Source: Lunatimonas lonarensis (lineage in GTDB: Bacteria > Bacteroidota > Bacteroidia > Cytophagales > Cyclobacteriaceae). Taken from it: a stretch of 64,000 bases of DNA. Under the pieces are notes generated by a model that worked only from the letters and a program-made list of their open reading frames with translations, searched no databases and was not told where the DNA came from. Positions 1-8,596 of this stretch are shown one piece after another. The stretch is from positions 1-64,000 of the forward strand of contig NZ_AQHR01000056.1 in the NCBI RefSeq assembly GCF_000390185.1, in the 5' to 3' direction. The stretch's first letter is position 1. Every line of letters begins with the position of its first letter. The translations under genes were made by a program, and so were the position numbers.

Positions 1-6
1 GAGGAC

Positions 7-29
7 AGATAGGGAACTAATCCCTATCT
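7..29. other. Perfect hairpin downstream of the helicase gene
   Basis: A 9-bp perfect inverted repeat (AGATAGGGA / TCCCTATCT, 5-base loop) lies about 50 bases beyond the helicase stop codon. It has no T-run on either side, so it is not a textbook intrinsic terminator. It may still end or stabilise the helicase transcript, or belong to a gene outside the window. Confidence 0.35.
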
Positions 30-77
30 TCCTACTCGATTATTCAACAGCGGGGCAGCAATCCCTTATTGTTCCGA

Positions 78-1790
78 TCATCCTTTTGAGATCTCAAAGT
101 TTACCGGTTTTCCCTTGATGGTATTGCTGTTCATCACGCTGATCACGTGGTTTACATCTTTTTTCGGAACGTCTACAAAGGAGAAGTTCTCAAATATGTC
201 TATACCGCCAATGCTTCTTCCGGGCACGCCGGTTTCGCCAGCTATGGCACCCACGATGTCATTCGGACGGATACGGTCTTTCTTGCCCAAGTTAAGGAAT
301 AACCTGGCCATGTTCGGTTCTCTTTCTTTTTTGCCTTTTGGGCCTCGATCACCACGGTCTCCCCGCTCGGTGCGTCCTTTCCGGTCGGAACGTTCGAACC
401 GGGATTCCCTTCCGTCCCTTCGACCTCTTCCATCTCCTTTATCCTTTCGGCCTATATCGAGGCTGAAGTTTACCTCGTTCAGCTCTTTAACGGCGGATCT
501 CATCTGCATCTTTACAAGGCCAAGCGCGACCTCGTCCAGCGTCAATCCCTCCTCCAACATCTTCTCAATAGTTGCCGAATAAACGCTGTTGTCTTCTTCT
601 TTGGCAACCTTGCGTTTGACATCCAGTACGAGTTGATCTTTCTTCATCTCCAGCATTTCGGCTGCAGAGGGAGGAGTCATCTTTTGGATGGATGTTTTGA
701 TAAAGCGCTCCAGGTCTCCGATTCTTCCCAGATCCCTTCGGCCTGTTACAAAGTTGATGGCAGTTCCGGATTTTCCCGCCCTACCGGTACGGCCTATACG
801 GTGTACGTAGTTTTCTTCGTCGAGGGGTAGGTCGTAGTTGAATACAGCCTCCACGTTATCCACGTCTATACCCCTGGCGGCTACGTCAGTGGCTACGAGT
901 ACACTGCAATGTCCTTTACGGAACTTGTTCATTACTTTGGTACGCTGAGCCTGCGAAAGGTCACCATGCAGTGCCTCCGCCTGGATGCCACGGGCGATCA
1001 ATTCCTCGGTTACCTCATCGGTAGCCCGCTTGGTATTGCAGAAAATCAGACTTAGATTGAACTGATTTACATGGATCAACCGGGTGATCAGATCCATTTT
1101 CAAAGGACTCTTTACTTCGTAGTAGTGCTGGGCGATGTTTTCTACGGTCAGCTCTTTACGTACCACCTTGACAATCTTCGGATCTTGTTGATACTTCTTG
1201 GTAAGATCCATTATGGGTTTTGCCATGGTTGCCGAGAAAAAAACGGTCTGTCTTTCGTCGGGCATGGTCTTTAGAATGGTCTCGATGTCGTCCCTGAATC
1301 CCATGTCCAGCATCTCGTCCGCCTCATCCAATACGACGATGCCAACTTGCCTAAGGTCCAAGGTTCCTCGGTCAAGATGATCCATGATACGCCCGGGTGT
1401 GCCCACTACCACCTGTACACCCTTTTTGAGCGCACGGATCTGACGGTCAATCGGATCTCCACCGTAGATACAGGTAGAGGAAAGACGTCGCTTGTATTTG
1501 GCGAGCTTGTTGATTTCACCCTCCACCTGAACGGCCAGTTCACGCGTGGGGCATAAGATCAGCGCCTGTGGCTTGTTGCTGTCCACATCCACCATATCAA
1601 TGATAGGTATGGCGAAGGAAGCCGTTTTTCCTGTTCCGGTCTGGGCCTGACCGATCACATCGTGACCTTCCAGCAACAAGGGGATGGTTTGGGCTTGGAT
1701 GGGGGAAGGTTGGGTAAAGCCCATATCTTCCACTGCACTCAAGATCTCTTCCGAGACCCCGAGGTCTGAAAATAATAATTGTTGTTCCAT
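78..1790 (-). CDS. DEAD-box ATP-dependent RNA helicase with C-terminal DbpA-type RNA-binding domain
   Basis: This is a 570-residue cytoplasmic RNA helicase that unwinds structured RNA during ribosome assembly, mRNA decay or cold adaptation. Visible motifs are the Q motif (residues about 7-34), Walker A AQTGTGKT (49-56), PTREL (81-85), the DEAD box (155-158), SAT (186-188) and HRIGRTGR near residue 330. After the RecA-like core comes a basic, Arg/Gly/Asp-rich linker (about 450-490), then a 75-residue domain resembling the DbpA RNA-binding fold. The length and architecture match the DeaD/CsdA group of Bacteroidota. It is monocistronic here, with a TAnnTTTG-type promoter element about 100 bases upstream. 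Family assignment is firm; the exact orthologue (deaD, csdA or dbpA) is not. Confidence 0.95.
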   Translation of the reverse strand: MEQQLLFSDLGVSEEILSAVEDMGFTQPSPIQAQTIPLLLEGHDVIGQAQTGTGKTASFAIPIIDMVDVDSNKPQALILCPTRELAVQVEGEINKLAKYKRRLSSTCIYGGDPIDRQIRALKKGVQVVVGTPGRIMDHLDRGTLDLRQVGIVVLDEADEMLDMGFRDDIETILKTMPDERQTVFFSATMAKPIMDLTKKYQQDPKIVKVVRKELTVENIAQHYYEVKSPLKMDLITRLIHVNQFNLSLIFCNTKRATDEVTEELIARGIQAEALHGDLSQAQRTKVMNKFRKGHCSVLVATDVAARGIDVDNVEAVFNYDLPLDEENYVHRIGRTGRAGKSGTAINFVTGRRDLGRIGDLERFIKTSIQKMTPPSAAEMLEMKKDQLVLDVKRKVAKEEDNSVYSATIEKMLEEGLTLDEVALGLVKMQMRSAVKELNEVNFSLDIGRKDKGDGRGRRDGRESRFERSDRKGRTERGDRGDRGPKGKKEREPNMARLFLNLGKKDRIRPNDIVGAIAGETGVPGRSIGGIDIFENFSFVDVPKKDVNHVISVMNSNTIKGKPVNFEISKG

Positions 1791-1892
1791 GATGTTTCCT
1801 TACTTCTCTGAGCTACGGTTTTCCAAATCCCACTAACTAGCAACAGTAAGGAAACCCACAGCGATGGAGAAAAATTGTGAATAATTGAAGTG

Positions 1893-1900
1893 CAAAGGTA
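1893..1900 (-). promoter_or_regulatory. Likely -7 promoter element of the helicase gene
   Basis: Read on the minus strand this is TACCTTTG, an exact match to the Bacteroidota -7 consensus TAnnTTTG. It lies about 100 bases upstream of the helicase start. About 19 bases further upstream is a T-rich stretch (TTTTA) that only partly matches the TTTG -33 element. It implies a 5' leader of roughly 95 bases, which would fit a cold-shock-type leader, but no leader structure was established. Confidence 0.4.
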
Positions 1901-2224
1901 TGGATAATTATTTGGAAATAAAACTATCTACCTGCAAAAAAGAAACTTTATGCAATGGTTCAGCTAATTATCGGTGAAAATATTCGGAAAAGTAAAGGAG
2001 GATGTCCGAAAAGTCGGCTTACCTGCTTGTAAGGTGGCAAGCTTCATCCGCCTACGAAGTGAAACAAGTTAAGAGCGTAGCATTGAAATACTATCAGAGA
2101 AAGTGAAGGACGTCAGTCTTGAAATCTTTTCTGTCCTGCCTTCAAGACAAGGATTTTTCGATTTTAAAAACCAAATCGGCAACATCTCCAGGCTTTTTCC
2201 GGATATCCGGAAAGCTCGCCGCAT

Positions 2225-2258
2225 AAAAAAGGCTGCCCTTTTCGGACAGCCTCTTTTT
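2225..2258 (-). terminator. Intrinsic terminator of citrate synthase
   Basis: On the minus strand the sequence GGCTGTCC-GAAAA-GGGCAGCC is followed by TTTTTT, a stable stem (one G-U pair) with a U-tract. It starts about 15 bases after the citrate synthase stop codon. Confidence 0.85.
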
Positions 2259-2266
2259 ACTAGGTC

Positions 2267-3553
2267 TTATCTTTCAGAAATCGGTACAAATGGTCGTTGG
2301 GTCGGCCCAACATACACCTGACGCGGCCTGCCTATGGGCTCGCCATTTTCTCTCATTTCCTTCCATTGGGCTATCCAGCCCGGAAGTCGGCCCAGCGCAA
2401 ACATAACGGTAAACATGTCGGTGGGAATACCCAAAGCACGATAGATGATACCGGAGTAAAAATCTACGTTGGGATAAAGTTTTCTGTCTACGAAATACTG
2501 GTCTTTCAATGCGGCCTCTTCGAGTTCCTTGGCAATGTTCAGTACGGGATCGTCTATACCCAGCTTGGCCAATACCTCATCGGCAGCTTTTTTGATGATT
2601 TTTGCCCTTGGGTCGAAGTTTTTGTATACCCTGTGTCCAAAACCCATCAGTCGGAAGGGATCGTTTTTATCCTTGGCTTTTTCCAGGTATTTTTTGGAAT
2701 CACCACCATCGGCTTTTATTGCTTCCAACATTTCGATTACAGATTGGTTGGCACCTCCGTGCAAGGGTCCCCAGAGAGCGTTGATACCGGCAGAAATAGA
2801 GGCATAGATGCTAGCCTGGGAAGAACCCACTACACGTACCGTAGAGGTCGAGCAGTTTTGCTCGTGATCGGCATGGAGGATAAGCAACTTATCCAGTGCT
2901 TTGGAGATGACGGGATCCGCCTCGTATTTTGCCGCAGGCAGCGCAAACATCATCTTGAGGAAATTGCTGCAGTAGTCCAGTTCATTGTCTGGATAATTTA
3001 CCGGATGGCCGACTTTGTTTTTGAAAGCCCATGCGGCAAAGGTAGGCATCTTTGCCATCAGCCTTACGATGCTCAGTTCGATTTCCTCCTGCGTATTGTT
3101 TGGATCGAGGGAATTGGGATAAAAGGCAGTCAGCGAACAAATCAATGAGGACAATACACCCATTGGGTGTGCTACAGAGGGAAATCCATCGAGGATCTTT
3201 TTGATATCCTCGTGTACCAAGGTATGGGTAGTAATACGTTGCGAGAAGCGTTCGTATTGTGTCTTACTGGGTAGTTCTCCATTGATCAATAAGTAGGAGA
3301 CCTCCAAAAAATTCGATTTTTCTGCTAATTCCTCTATATCGTAACCCCTATATCGCAGGATCCCCTGTTCACCGTCCAGAAACGTGATGGCACTTTGGGT
3401 AGAACCGGTGTTTTTAAACCCGGGATCCAATGTAATCAGTCCCGATTGGCCTCTCAGCTTAGCGATATCTATGGCCTCTTCGTTTTCTGATCCTGTGATT
3501 ACCGGTAGTTCAAATTCTTTACCTTTGAAGGACAACTTAGCAATTTCAGACAT
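2267..3553 (-). CDS. gltA: Citrate synthase
   Basis: This enzyme condenses oxaloacetate and acetyl-CoA to citrate, the entry step of the TCA cycle. The 428-residue length is that of the type II (hexameric, NADH-sensitive) bacterial citrate synthases. Landmarks include HADHEQNCSTSTVR with its catalytic-region His, GPLHGGANQ, and the GFGHRVYKNFDPRA motif carrying the second active-site His and Arg. The N-terminal part (about residues 1-50) has the extra small domain typical of type II enzymes. The gene is monocistronic, with its own terminator and about 300 bases of non-coding sequence upstream. Nothing about it is unusual. Confidence 0.97.
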   Translation of the reverse strand: MSEIAKLSFKGKEFELPVITGSENEEAIDIAKLRGQSGLITLDPGFKNTGSTQSAITFLDGEQGILRYRGYDIEELAEKSNFLEVSYLLINGELPSKTQYERFSQRITTHTLVHEDIKKILDGFPSVAHPMGVLSSLICSLTAFYPNSLDPNNTQEEIELSIVRLMAKMPTFAAWAFKNKVGHPVNYPDNELDYCSNFLKMMFALPAAKYEADPVISKALDKLLILHADHEQNCSTSTVRVVGSSQASIYASISAGINALWGPLHGGANQSVIEMLEAIKADGGDSKKYLEKAKDKNDPFRLMGFGHRVYKNFDPRAKIIKKAADEVLAKLGIDDPVLNIAKELEEAALKDQYFVDRKLYPNVDFYSGIIYRALGIPTDMFTVMFALGRLPGWIAQWKEMRENGEPIGRPRQVYVGPTQRPFVPISER

Positions 3554-3854
3554 ATGGTTTTCGTTAATCTATTTTTGATATTAGCTCTAATTAAATCCTG
3601 ATTTGAAATTTGGCGTCAAGTTAATAAAAACAGCGCAATTTTTTTGCAAAAATTACATTATGGGCAGCGTTGGCATTGGTTTTTTGGCCATTCATTAATC
3701 GACAAACTTTTCTTTTGAAACGGCATGTGCCCCTGCTTGGTTTAAATTAAAAGCAAAAAAATTAGCCTGATAAACAGCTTGGTATACAAACGAGAGAAAT
3801 TTCTATCACGGCGTTAACGCATCAAAAAACAAATAGCCCCGGAGGGCTATTTGT
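3554..3854. other. Promoter region of citrate synthase
   Basis: This is about 300 bases of AT-rich non-coding sequence. The right end holds the terminator of the suf operon; the left two thirds should contain the citrate synthase promoter. A TAATTTTTG sequence (minus strand, around 3643-3651) resembles a -7 element with one extra spacer base. No open reading frame of note was seen. Confidence 0.45.
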
Positions 3855-3856
3855 TT
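3824..3856 (-). terminator. Intrinsic terminator of the suf operon
   Basis: The 13-bp perfect inverted repeat AAACAAATAGCCC / GGGCTATTTGTTT surrounds a 4-base loop. On the minus strand it continues into a T-run. The stem overlaps the stop codon of the bacilliredoxin gene, so termination occurs immediately at the end of the operon. Confidence 0.9.
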
Positions 3857-4274
3857 AGTCGCAGAAATGCTCGAAAACTTCTACAAGGTGATCGCCGATC
3901 ATCTTTGCATTGCGGCCTTCGATGTGGTGCCGCTCGATGAAATGAACCAGCTCGCCATCCTTGAACAGTGCCATGGCCGGGGACGACGGGGGATAGGGGA
4001 GTACATACTCACGTACTTTCGCCACCGCATCCCGGTCATTTCCCGCAAACACTGTAGCCAACTTGGTAGGTTTTTTTGATGCTTGGTTGAGTGCATACCG
4101 CACACCGGGCCTTGCGGCACCAGCGGCACAGCCGCACACCGAATTGACGACAATAAGGGTCGTGCCCTCATGGGATTTCAGGTGGTTATCCACATCATCT
4201 GCGGTTCGAAACTCCTCAAAACCGGCATCGGTAAGTTCTGCACGCATGGGTGCTATCAATTGTTCTGGATACAT
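3855..4274 (-). CDS. BrxA/BrxB family bacilliredoxin (YphP/YqiW family)
   Basis: This 139-residue cytoplasmic thiol-disulfide protein belongs to the DUF1094 / bacilliredoxin family. It has the family's characteristic CGC redox motif (Cys47 and Cys49, in VCGCAAG) in place of a CxxC thioredoxin motif. Family members in Firmicutes remove bacillithiol from protein thiols; whether this organism makes bacillithiol cannot be judged here. It is the last gene of the suf operon, 14 bases after sufT, and the terminator overlaps its stop codon. The position suggests a role in protecting or handling thiols during Fe-S cluster synthesis, which is inference from synteny. Confidence 0.9.
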   Translation of the reverse strand: MYPEQLIAPMRAELTDAGFEEFRTADDVDNHLKSHEGTTLIVVNSVCGCAAGAARPGVRYALNQASKKPTKLATVFAGNDRDAVAKVREYVLPYPPSSPAMALFKDGELVHFIERHHIEGRNAKMIGDHLVEVFEHFCD

Positions 4275-4288
4275 AATGCAACGTTGTT

Positions 4289-4621
4289 TTATAGAAAGCC
4301 TAGTTCAAGTTTTGCCACTTCGGACATCATATCCTGCGAGTAGGGAGGATCAAAGGTGAGTTCCACCTCTACATTGGAGACACCTTCGATTTCCTGCACC
4401 CGCTGCTTCACCTCAGAGGGAATGGATTCCGCAGAAGGACAGTTAGGAGAGGTAAGGGTCATTAGAATATATACATTGTTTACAGGGTAAACGGTGATTT
4501 CGTAAATCAGCCCCAGTTCATACACATCCACCGGGATTTCGGGATCGTACACCAATTTGATTGCGTTGACGACTTTTTGCTTCATTTCGGCGGTTTCGCC
4601 GGTATTTACAGTGGTTTCCAT
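4289..4621 (-). CDS. sufT: SufT/MIP18-family (DUF59) Fe-S assembly factor
   Basis: This is a 110-residue cytoplasmic protein of the DUF59/MIP18 family, which helps mature Fe-S proteins. The family signature is clear: DPEIPVDVYELGLIY near residues 26-40 and TSPNCPSAE with a conserved Cys at position 61. It lies 16 bases after sufE and 14 bases before the bacilliredoxin gene. The gene order E-T-brx is common in Bacteroidota suf operons. It lacks the extra N-terminal domain of longer SufT proteins. Family assignment is secure; the sufT label rests mainly on its place in the operon. Confidence 0.9.
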   Translation of the reverse strand: METTVNTGETAEMKQKVVNAIKLVYDPEIPVDVYELGLIYEITVYPVNNVYILMTLTSPNCPSAESIPSEVKQRVQEIEGVSNVEVELTFDPPYSQDMMSEVAKLELGFL

Positions 4622-4637
4622 GGTGTCGAATGGGTTA

Positions 4638-5072
4638 TTAGGAAGTCTTTAGTTTCGACTGGTAGGCCAGTGCATATAGTTTCATTTGCTTGATCATGGA
4701 CGCCAGCCCGTTTGAACGTTGAGACCCGATGATATCTCCCATGCCGATTTTATCAATAAAATAAAGATCAGCCTGTAGTATCTCCTCTGGCGTCCGTCCG
4801 GACAAAACACGTATCAAAAGACCGATGAGTCCTTTGGTGATATCCGTGTTGGAGTCTGCATGGAACAGAATCCGGTTATTTGTCATCTCGGTCACAAGCC
4901 AAACCTTCGATTGGCATCCTTTGATCAGGTTGTCATCTATTCGGTGTTCATCTGGGAATTGGGGCAACTTGTCTCCGAGTTCCATGATATAAAATATGGT
5001 GGACTCCCGATCATTGCCCAAAATGCTGAACTCCTCGATGATCTCTTCCTGTACCTGATTTATGTCAGCCAT
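4638..5072 (-). CDS. sufE: SufE cysteine desulfuration protein
   Basis: SufE accepts persulfide sulfur from the cysteine desulfurase SufS and passes it to the SufBCD scaffold. The 144-residue protein keeps the family core: the LPQFPDEHRIDDN segment, the acceptor Cys53 in GCQSKVW, and the GLIGLLIRVLSGRTPEEIL helix region. Its start codon abuts the sufS stop codon with no intervening base, consistent with translational coupling of the two partners. Confidence 0.95.
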   Translation of the reverse strand: MADINQVQEEIIEEFSILGNDRESTIFYIMELGDKLPQFPDEHRIDDNLIKGCQSKVWLVTEMTNNRILFHADSNTDITKGLIGLLIRVLSGRTPEEILQADLYFIDKIGMGDIIGSQRSNGLASMIKQMKLYALAYQSKLKTS

Positions 5073-6293
5073 TTAGTTTTTTCTTTTTGCAATTCGCTCC
5101 AGACTTTCGGCCAGCCGGTCGATTTCTGACTTCGTGTTGTAAACAGAAAAGGAAGCCCTGACGGTTCCTTCCAGTCCCAGTCTTTTCATCAGGGGCTGTG
5201 TGCAATGATGGCCTGTGCGAACGGCAATGCCCGAAGCATCCAACATCATGCCCACGTCAAAAGGATGCACCCGATTGATAAGAAAACTCAATACACTAAC
5301 CCTGTTTCGTGCGGTGCCTACCGGAATGAAGCCTTTAATCTCAGAAAGTCGCGAAATCGCATAGCGCAATAGATGGTCTTCCTGTTTTTTAATGGCTGCC
5401 TTGCCAACTTCATCGATAAACCGAAGTGCTTGTCGAAAGGCGATCACATCTCCAATGTTGGGTGTTCCGGCTTCAAACTTAAAAGGGATCTCGTTGTAGG
5501 TTGTCCCCGCAAAATCCACTTCTTTGATCATTTCTCCGCCACCTTGGTAGGGCGGCATGATCTCCAAAAGTTCACGTCTTCCGTAGAGAACCCCTACACC
5601 GGTAGGTCCATATAGCTTGTGTGCCGAAAACGCCAGAAAATCACAGTCCAGCTCTTTTACATCCACTTCCAGATGGGAGGTGGACTGGGCGCCGTCCAGC
5701 AATACTTTTGCCCCTACCGCATGTGCCTTGGCAATGATCTCCTCTACCGGATTGATGGTGCCAAGGGCGTTTGATACGTGCACTACGGATACCAGCTTGG
5801 TCTTCTCAGAAAGCACCTCATCCAATCGATCCATGTCCAGTTCTCCCGAGTCAAGTACGGGAATAACCCGCAAAGTAGCTCCCTTTTCCTGACAAAGAAG
5901 TTGCCAAGGAACAATATTGGAGTGGTGTTCCAGGCCGGATACAAGTATCTCGTCCCCGGACTGTATGAACTTTCGGCCAAAGGTAGCGGCAACAAGATTG
6001 ATGCTCTCAGTCGTTCCTTTGGTAAATATAATTTCTTCTGCCTCCCGGGCCCCAATAAATCGTTGCACGGCCTTACGGGTTTCCTCGAAGTAGTCGGTCG
6101 CGCGGGCGGCAAGGGTATGCGCTCCCCGATGGATGTTGGCGTTGTCCTTCTCGTAATAACCGGTGAGCGCGCGGATGACCGTATCCGGCTTCTGGGTTGT
6201 GGCCGCGTTGTCCAGATAGACAAGTTGTTTCCCATTTACTTCTTGATGAAGTATAGGAAACCTATTACGAAGTTGTTCAATGTCAAAATCCAT
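5073..6293 (-). CDS. sufS: SufS group II cysteine desulfurase
   Basis: This PLP enzyme releases sulfur from L-cysteine as a persulfide for Fe-S cluster assembly. The chosen start gives 406 residues, the usual SufS length. An upstream in-frame ATG at 6362 would overlap the end of sufD and add 23 unrelated residues, so it was rejected. Visible features are the N-terminal DIEQLRNRFPIL, the PLP lysine K226 in SAHKLYGPTG, and the catalytic Cys364 in RTGHHCTQPLM on the short loop typical of group II enzymes. It starts 4 bases after the sufD stop and directly abuts sufE. Confidence 0.96.
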   Translation of the reverse strand: MDFDIEQLRNRFPILHQEVNGKQLVYLDNAATTQKPDTVIRALTGYYEKDNANIHRGAHTLAARATDYFEETRKAVQRFIGAREAEEIIFTKGTTESINLVAATFGRKFIQSGDEILVSGLEHHSNIVPWQLLCQEKGATLRVIPVLDSGELDMDRLDEVLSEKTKLVSVVHVSNALGTINPVEEIIAKAHAVGAKVLLDGAQSTSHLEVDVKELDCDFLAFSAHKLYGPTGVGVLYGRRELLEIMPPYQGGGEMIKEVDFAGTTYNEIPFKFEAGTPNIGDVIAFRQALRFIDEVGKAAIKKQEDHLLRYAISRLSEIKGFIPVGTARNRVSVLSFLINRVHPFDVGMMLDASGIAVRTGHHCTQPLMKRLGLEGTVRASFSVYNTKSEIDRLAESLERIAKRKN

Positions 6294-6297
6294 CAGG

Positions 6298-7611
6298 TCA
6301 TACGGAGTAGTTGCTTCCGAGCCGTTCTTGGATAAGGTTGACACAGTATTCCCTGAAATCATCGTTTTTGATATGGTCTAGTACCTCACCTGCAAATGCA
6401 TAAAGTAGCAATGCTTTGCCCGCCTCCTTGGATATACCACGGGCCCGGAGGTAAAACAGTGCCTCTTCATCCAGTTGTCCGGTCGTACATCCATGCGAAC
6501 ACTTGACATCATCAGCCCAAATCTCCAACTGAGGTTTGGTATTGATCACAGCATCTTCTGAAAGAAGGATGTTGTTGTTTTGCTGAAACGCATTGGTTTT
6601 CTGGGCGTCCTGGCGCACAAATATCTTTCCGTTAAATACCCCTCTTGAACGATCGGCCAAAATGCCCTTATACAGTTCGTTTGATTCGGCGTGAGGCTTG
6701 GTGTGATCCACATTGGTGTGGTTGTCCACATGGGTAGTTCCGTTGAGAAGATACAGCCCGTACATGTTACCGACCGTATTGGAATCCAACAGGTTTAGGG
6801 TAAGGTTGTTTCGGATCAATAGGCCTTGCAGGGAAACAACAAGTGATGTGAAGGTGGCATCTTTGGTAATATTCACCTCCGTATTGTTTACTTCAATGGT
6901 TTGCTTGCTCTCGTCCTGCAGTTTATAATGATGTACATGGGAGTTCTGCCCCACGGCCACTTCCATTACCCCGTTGACCAAAACTGGACTTTCGTCCAGA
7001 TTTACCATTCGCTCAATGACAGTGACCTCTGAATGCACTCCTGTGCGCAAAAATAGCCGGGGATGGACCGTCTGACCGGTGGAGGAGGAAGAAATCAGGT
7101 GTAATACCAGAATCGGTTTGGAAACTCGGGTGTTTGCCGGAATGTCCACATATAGTCCATCACGAAAGGCCATCTGATTTAATGCAACGAAAGGATCCTT
7201 CGAGGGTTTAGCGATCGTGCCCAATTCCTGCGGCATTACCCCATCGGAAAAAAGGCTTGTGGTAAACTCGTCTTTCGGGTTGGAACTTAGTTCGGCAGAC
7301 CAACTTCCATTGTTGAACACCAAAAGGTGGGCATCCAAGTTGGGTATAAGATGTCTGCGTACCAAATCATGATCGAGATGAGCTGACGGGGAAGCGTGAC
7401 CGACGTTTTCAATTGTCGACTCAATACGCTTCGTTATAGGAGTGAACTTGTACTCCTCGCTTTTGGCAGCAGGGAATCCGTCCTTTTGGATAAAGCCGGC
7501 TCCCTGAATGGCCATTTCAGCCCAAGGTGCAGCTGGTTTATGACTATAAAAAGCCTCCAAAAACGCGGAGGCAAGTGTATCATTTTGTTTGACTATGGCT
7601 GTCATTTGCAT
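6298..7611 (-). CDS. sufD: SufD Fe-S scaffold subunit
   Basis: SufD is the partner of SufB in the SufBC2D scaffold that builds Fe-S clusters. The protein has 437 residues, with the right-handed beta-helix type sequence and the C-terminal SufBD signature (CSHGCTTGQLDEEALFYLRARG, residues about 370-395). A second Met two codons in (MTAIVKQ) is an equally good start. It is separated from sufC by about 205 bases, the only large gap in the operon, and is followed closely by sufS. Confidence 0.95.
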   Translation of the reverse strand: MQMTAIVKQNDTLASAFLEAFYSHKPAAPWAEMAIQGAGFIQKDGFPAAKSEEYKFTPITKRIESTIENVGHASPSAHLDHDLVRRHLIPNLDAHLLVFNNGSWSAELSSNPKDEFTTSLFSDGVMPQELGTIAKPSKDPFVALNQMAFRDGLYVDIPANTRVSKPILVLHLISSSSTGQTVHPRLFLRTGVHSEVTVIERMVNLDESPVLVNGVMEVAVGQNSHVHHYKLQDESKQTIEVNNTEVNITKDATFTSLVVSLQGLLIRNNLTLNLLDSNTVGNMYGLYLLNGTTHVDNHTNVDHTKPHAESNELYKGILADRSRGVFNGKIFVRQDAQKTNAFQQNNNILLSEDAVINTKPQLEIWADDVKCSHGCTTGQLDEEALFYLRARGISKEAGKALLLYAFAGEVLDHIKNDDFREYCVNLIQERLGSNYSV

Positions 7612-7816
7612 TGGTTTTCAGATGAAGTCGAGCCCGCCAAGATCAGGCGAATTTGACGAAATCGTCACGCAGTTGAATACTTTTTTTTTCAGAATCTAAC
7701 CGGAGCGAATTGGCGATTTCCAATTTCCATTACGTTCAGGTATGCGTCTAATCACCAGACCGAACCCGCTGTGATTTGTTATGTACGTGCCAATCGAACC
7801 CAATTGGGAGAAGTTC

Positions 7817-8578
7817 CTACGCGATGGTGCCCGCTACTTCCTCCTTGATCCAGTCATATCCCTTTTCTTCCAGTTCCAGCGCCAACTCTTTGCCTCCCGA
7901 CTTTACGATTCTTCCCTTGTACAATACGTGAACGAAATCGGGTACGATGTAATCAAGAAGCCGCTGATAATGGGTTACGACGATGGTAGCATTTTCTTTA
8001 GATTTCAGTTGGTTAACACCGTTCGATACGACTTTGAGTGCATCAATATCCAACCCGGAGTCTGTTTCATCCAAAATAGAAAGAGTAGGCTCCAATATGG
8101 CCATTTGGAAGATCTCATTCCGCTTTTTTTCTCCTCCCGAAAAACCTTCGTTGAGTGAGCGGCTTAGCAGTTTCTGATCAATTTCTACGAGCTTCATTTT
8201 CTCCTTCATCAGGGAGAGGAACTTAACGGCGTCCAGTGGCTCCTGCCCACGATATTCCCTTACCTGGTTTACCGCGGTGCGAAGGAAGTTGGTGGAGCTC
8301 ACTCCAGGGATTTCGACAGGATACTGAAAAGCCAGGAAAACCCCTTCGCGTGCGCGGTCTTCAGGGCTAAGTTCCAATAGATCCTTCCCTTTGAAAATAA
8401 CTTCACCTTCTGTTACTTCATATTCTTCCCTGCCGGCCAGTACCGATGCAAGGGTTGATTTTCCGGATCCGTTTGGCCCCATGATGGCGTGTACTTCTCC
8501 GGGATTGATTTCTAAATTAATACCCTGTAATATAGGGGTGCCATCAATTGAGGCATGAAGATTTCGTATGCTTAGCAT
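7817..8578 (-). CDS. sufC: SufC Fe-S assembly ATPase
   Basis: SufC is the ABC-type ATPase of the SufBCD complex and is cytoplasmic, not a transporter. The 253-residue protein shows Walker A GPNGSGKS (34-41), the signature-like FSGGEKKRNEI, and Walker B LSILDETDSGLDID, where the SufC-specific DETDSGLD replaces the usual DEPTSALD. It follows sufB by 18 bases. The 205-base interval after it has no gene and no clear terminator. Confidence 0.97.
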   Translation of the reverse strand: MLSIRNLHASIDGTPILQGINLEINPGEVHAIMGPNGSGKSTLASVLAGREEYEVTEGEVIFKGKDLLELSPEDRAREGVFLAFQYPVEIPGVSSTNFLRTAVNQVREYRGQEPLDAVKFLSLMKEKMKLVEIDQKLLSRSLNEGFSGGEKKRNEIFQMAILEPTLSILDETDSGLDIDALKVVSNGVNQLKSKENATIVVTHYQRLLDYIVPDFVHVLYKGRIVKSGGKELALELEEKGYDWIKEEVAGTIA

Positions 8579-8596
8579 GGTCGGTTTTAGTTTATA

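Larger units (their letters stand above)
1791..2266. other. Intergenic region between helicase and citrate synthase genes
   Basis: This 476-base stretch holds the likely helicase promoter at its left end and the citrate synthase terminator at its right end. The middle (about 1930-2220) has no convincing gene. A 72-codon plus-strand frame starting at 2103 runs through the terminator and into the 3' end of citrate synthase, so it was not accepted. Confidence 0.6.

Noticed and set aside
2103-2321. 72-codon plus-strand frame
   Set aside because: It crosses the citrate synthase terminator and enters its coding region antisense, and has no recognisable features.
2297-3148. 283-codon plus-strand open frame
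   Set aside because: It lies antisense to the well-supported citrate synthase gene and encodes no recognisable protein; it is a by-product of the codon bias of the real gene.
6294-6362. Extended N-terminus of SufS
   Set aside because: It overlaps the end of sufD and adds residues absent from SufS proteins; the ATG at 6293 gives the normal length.
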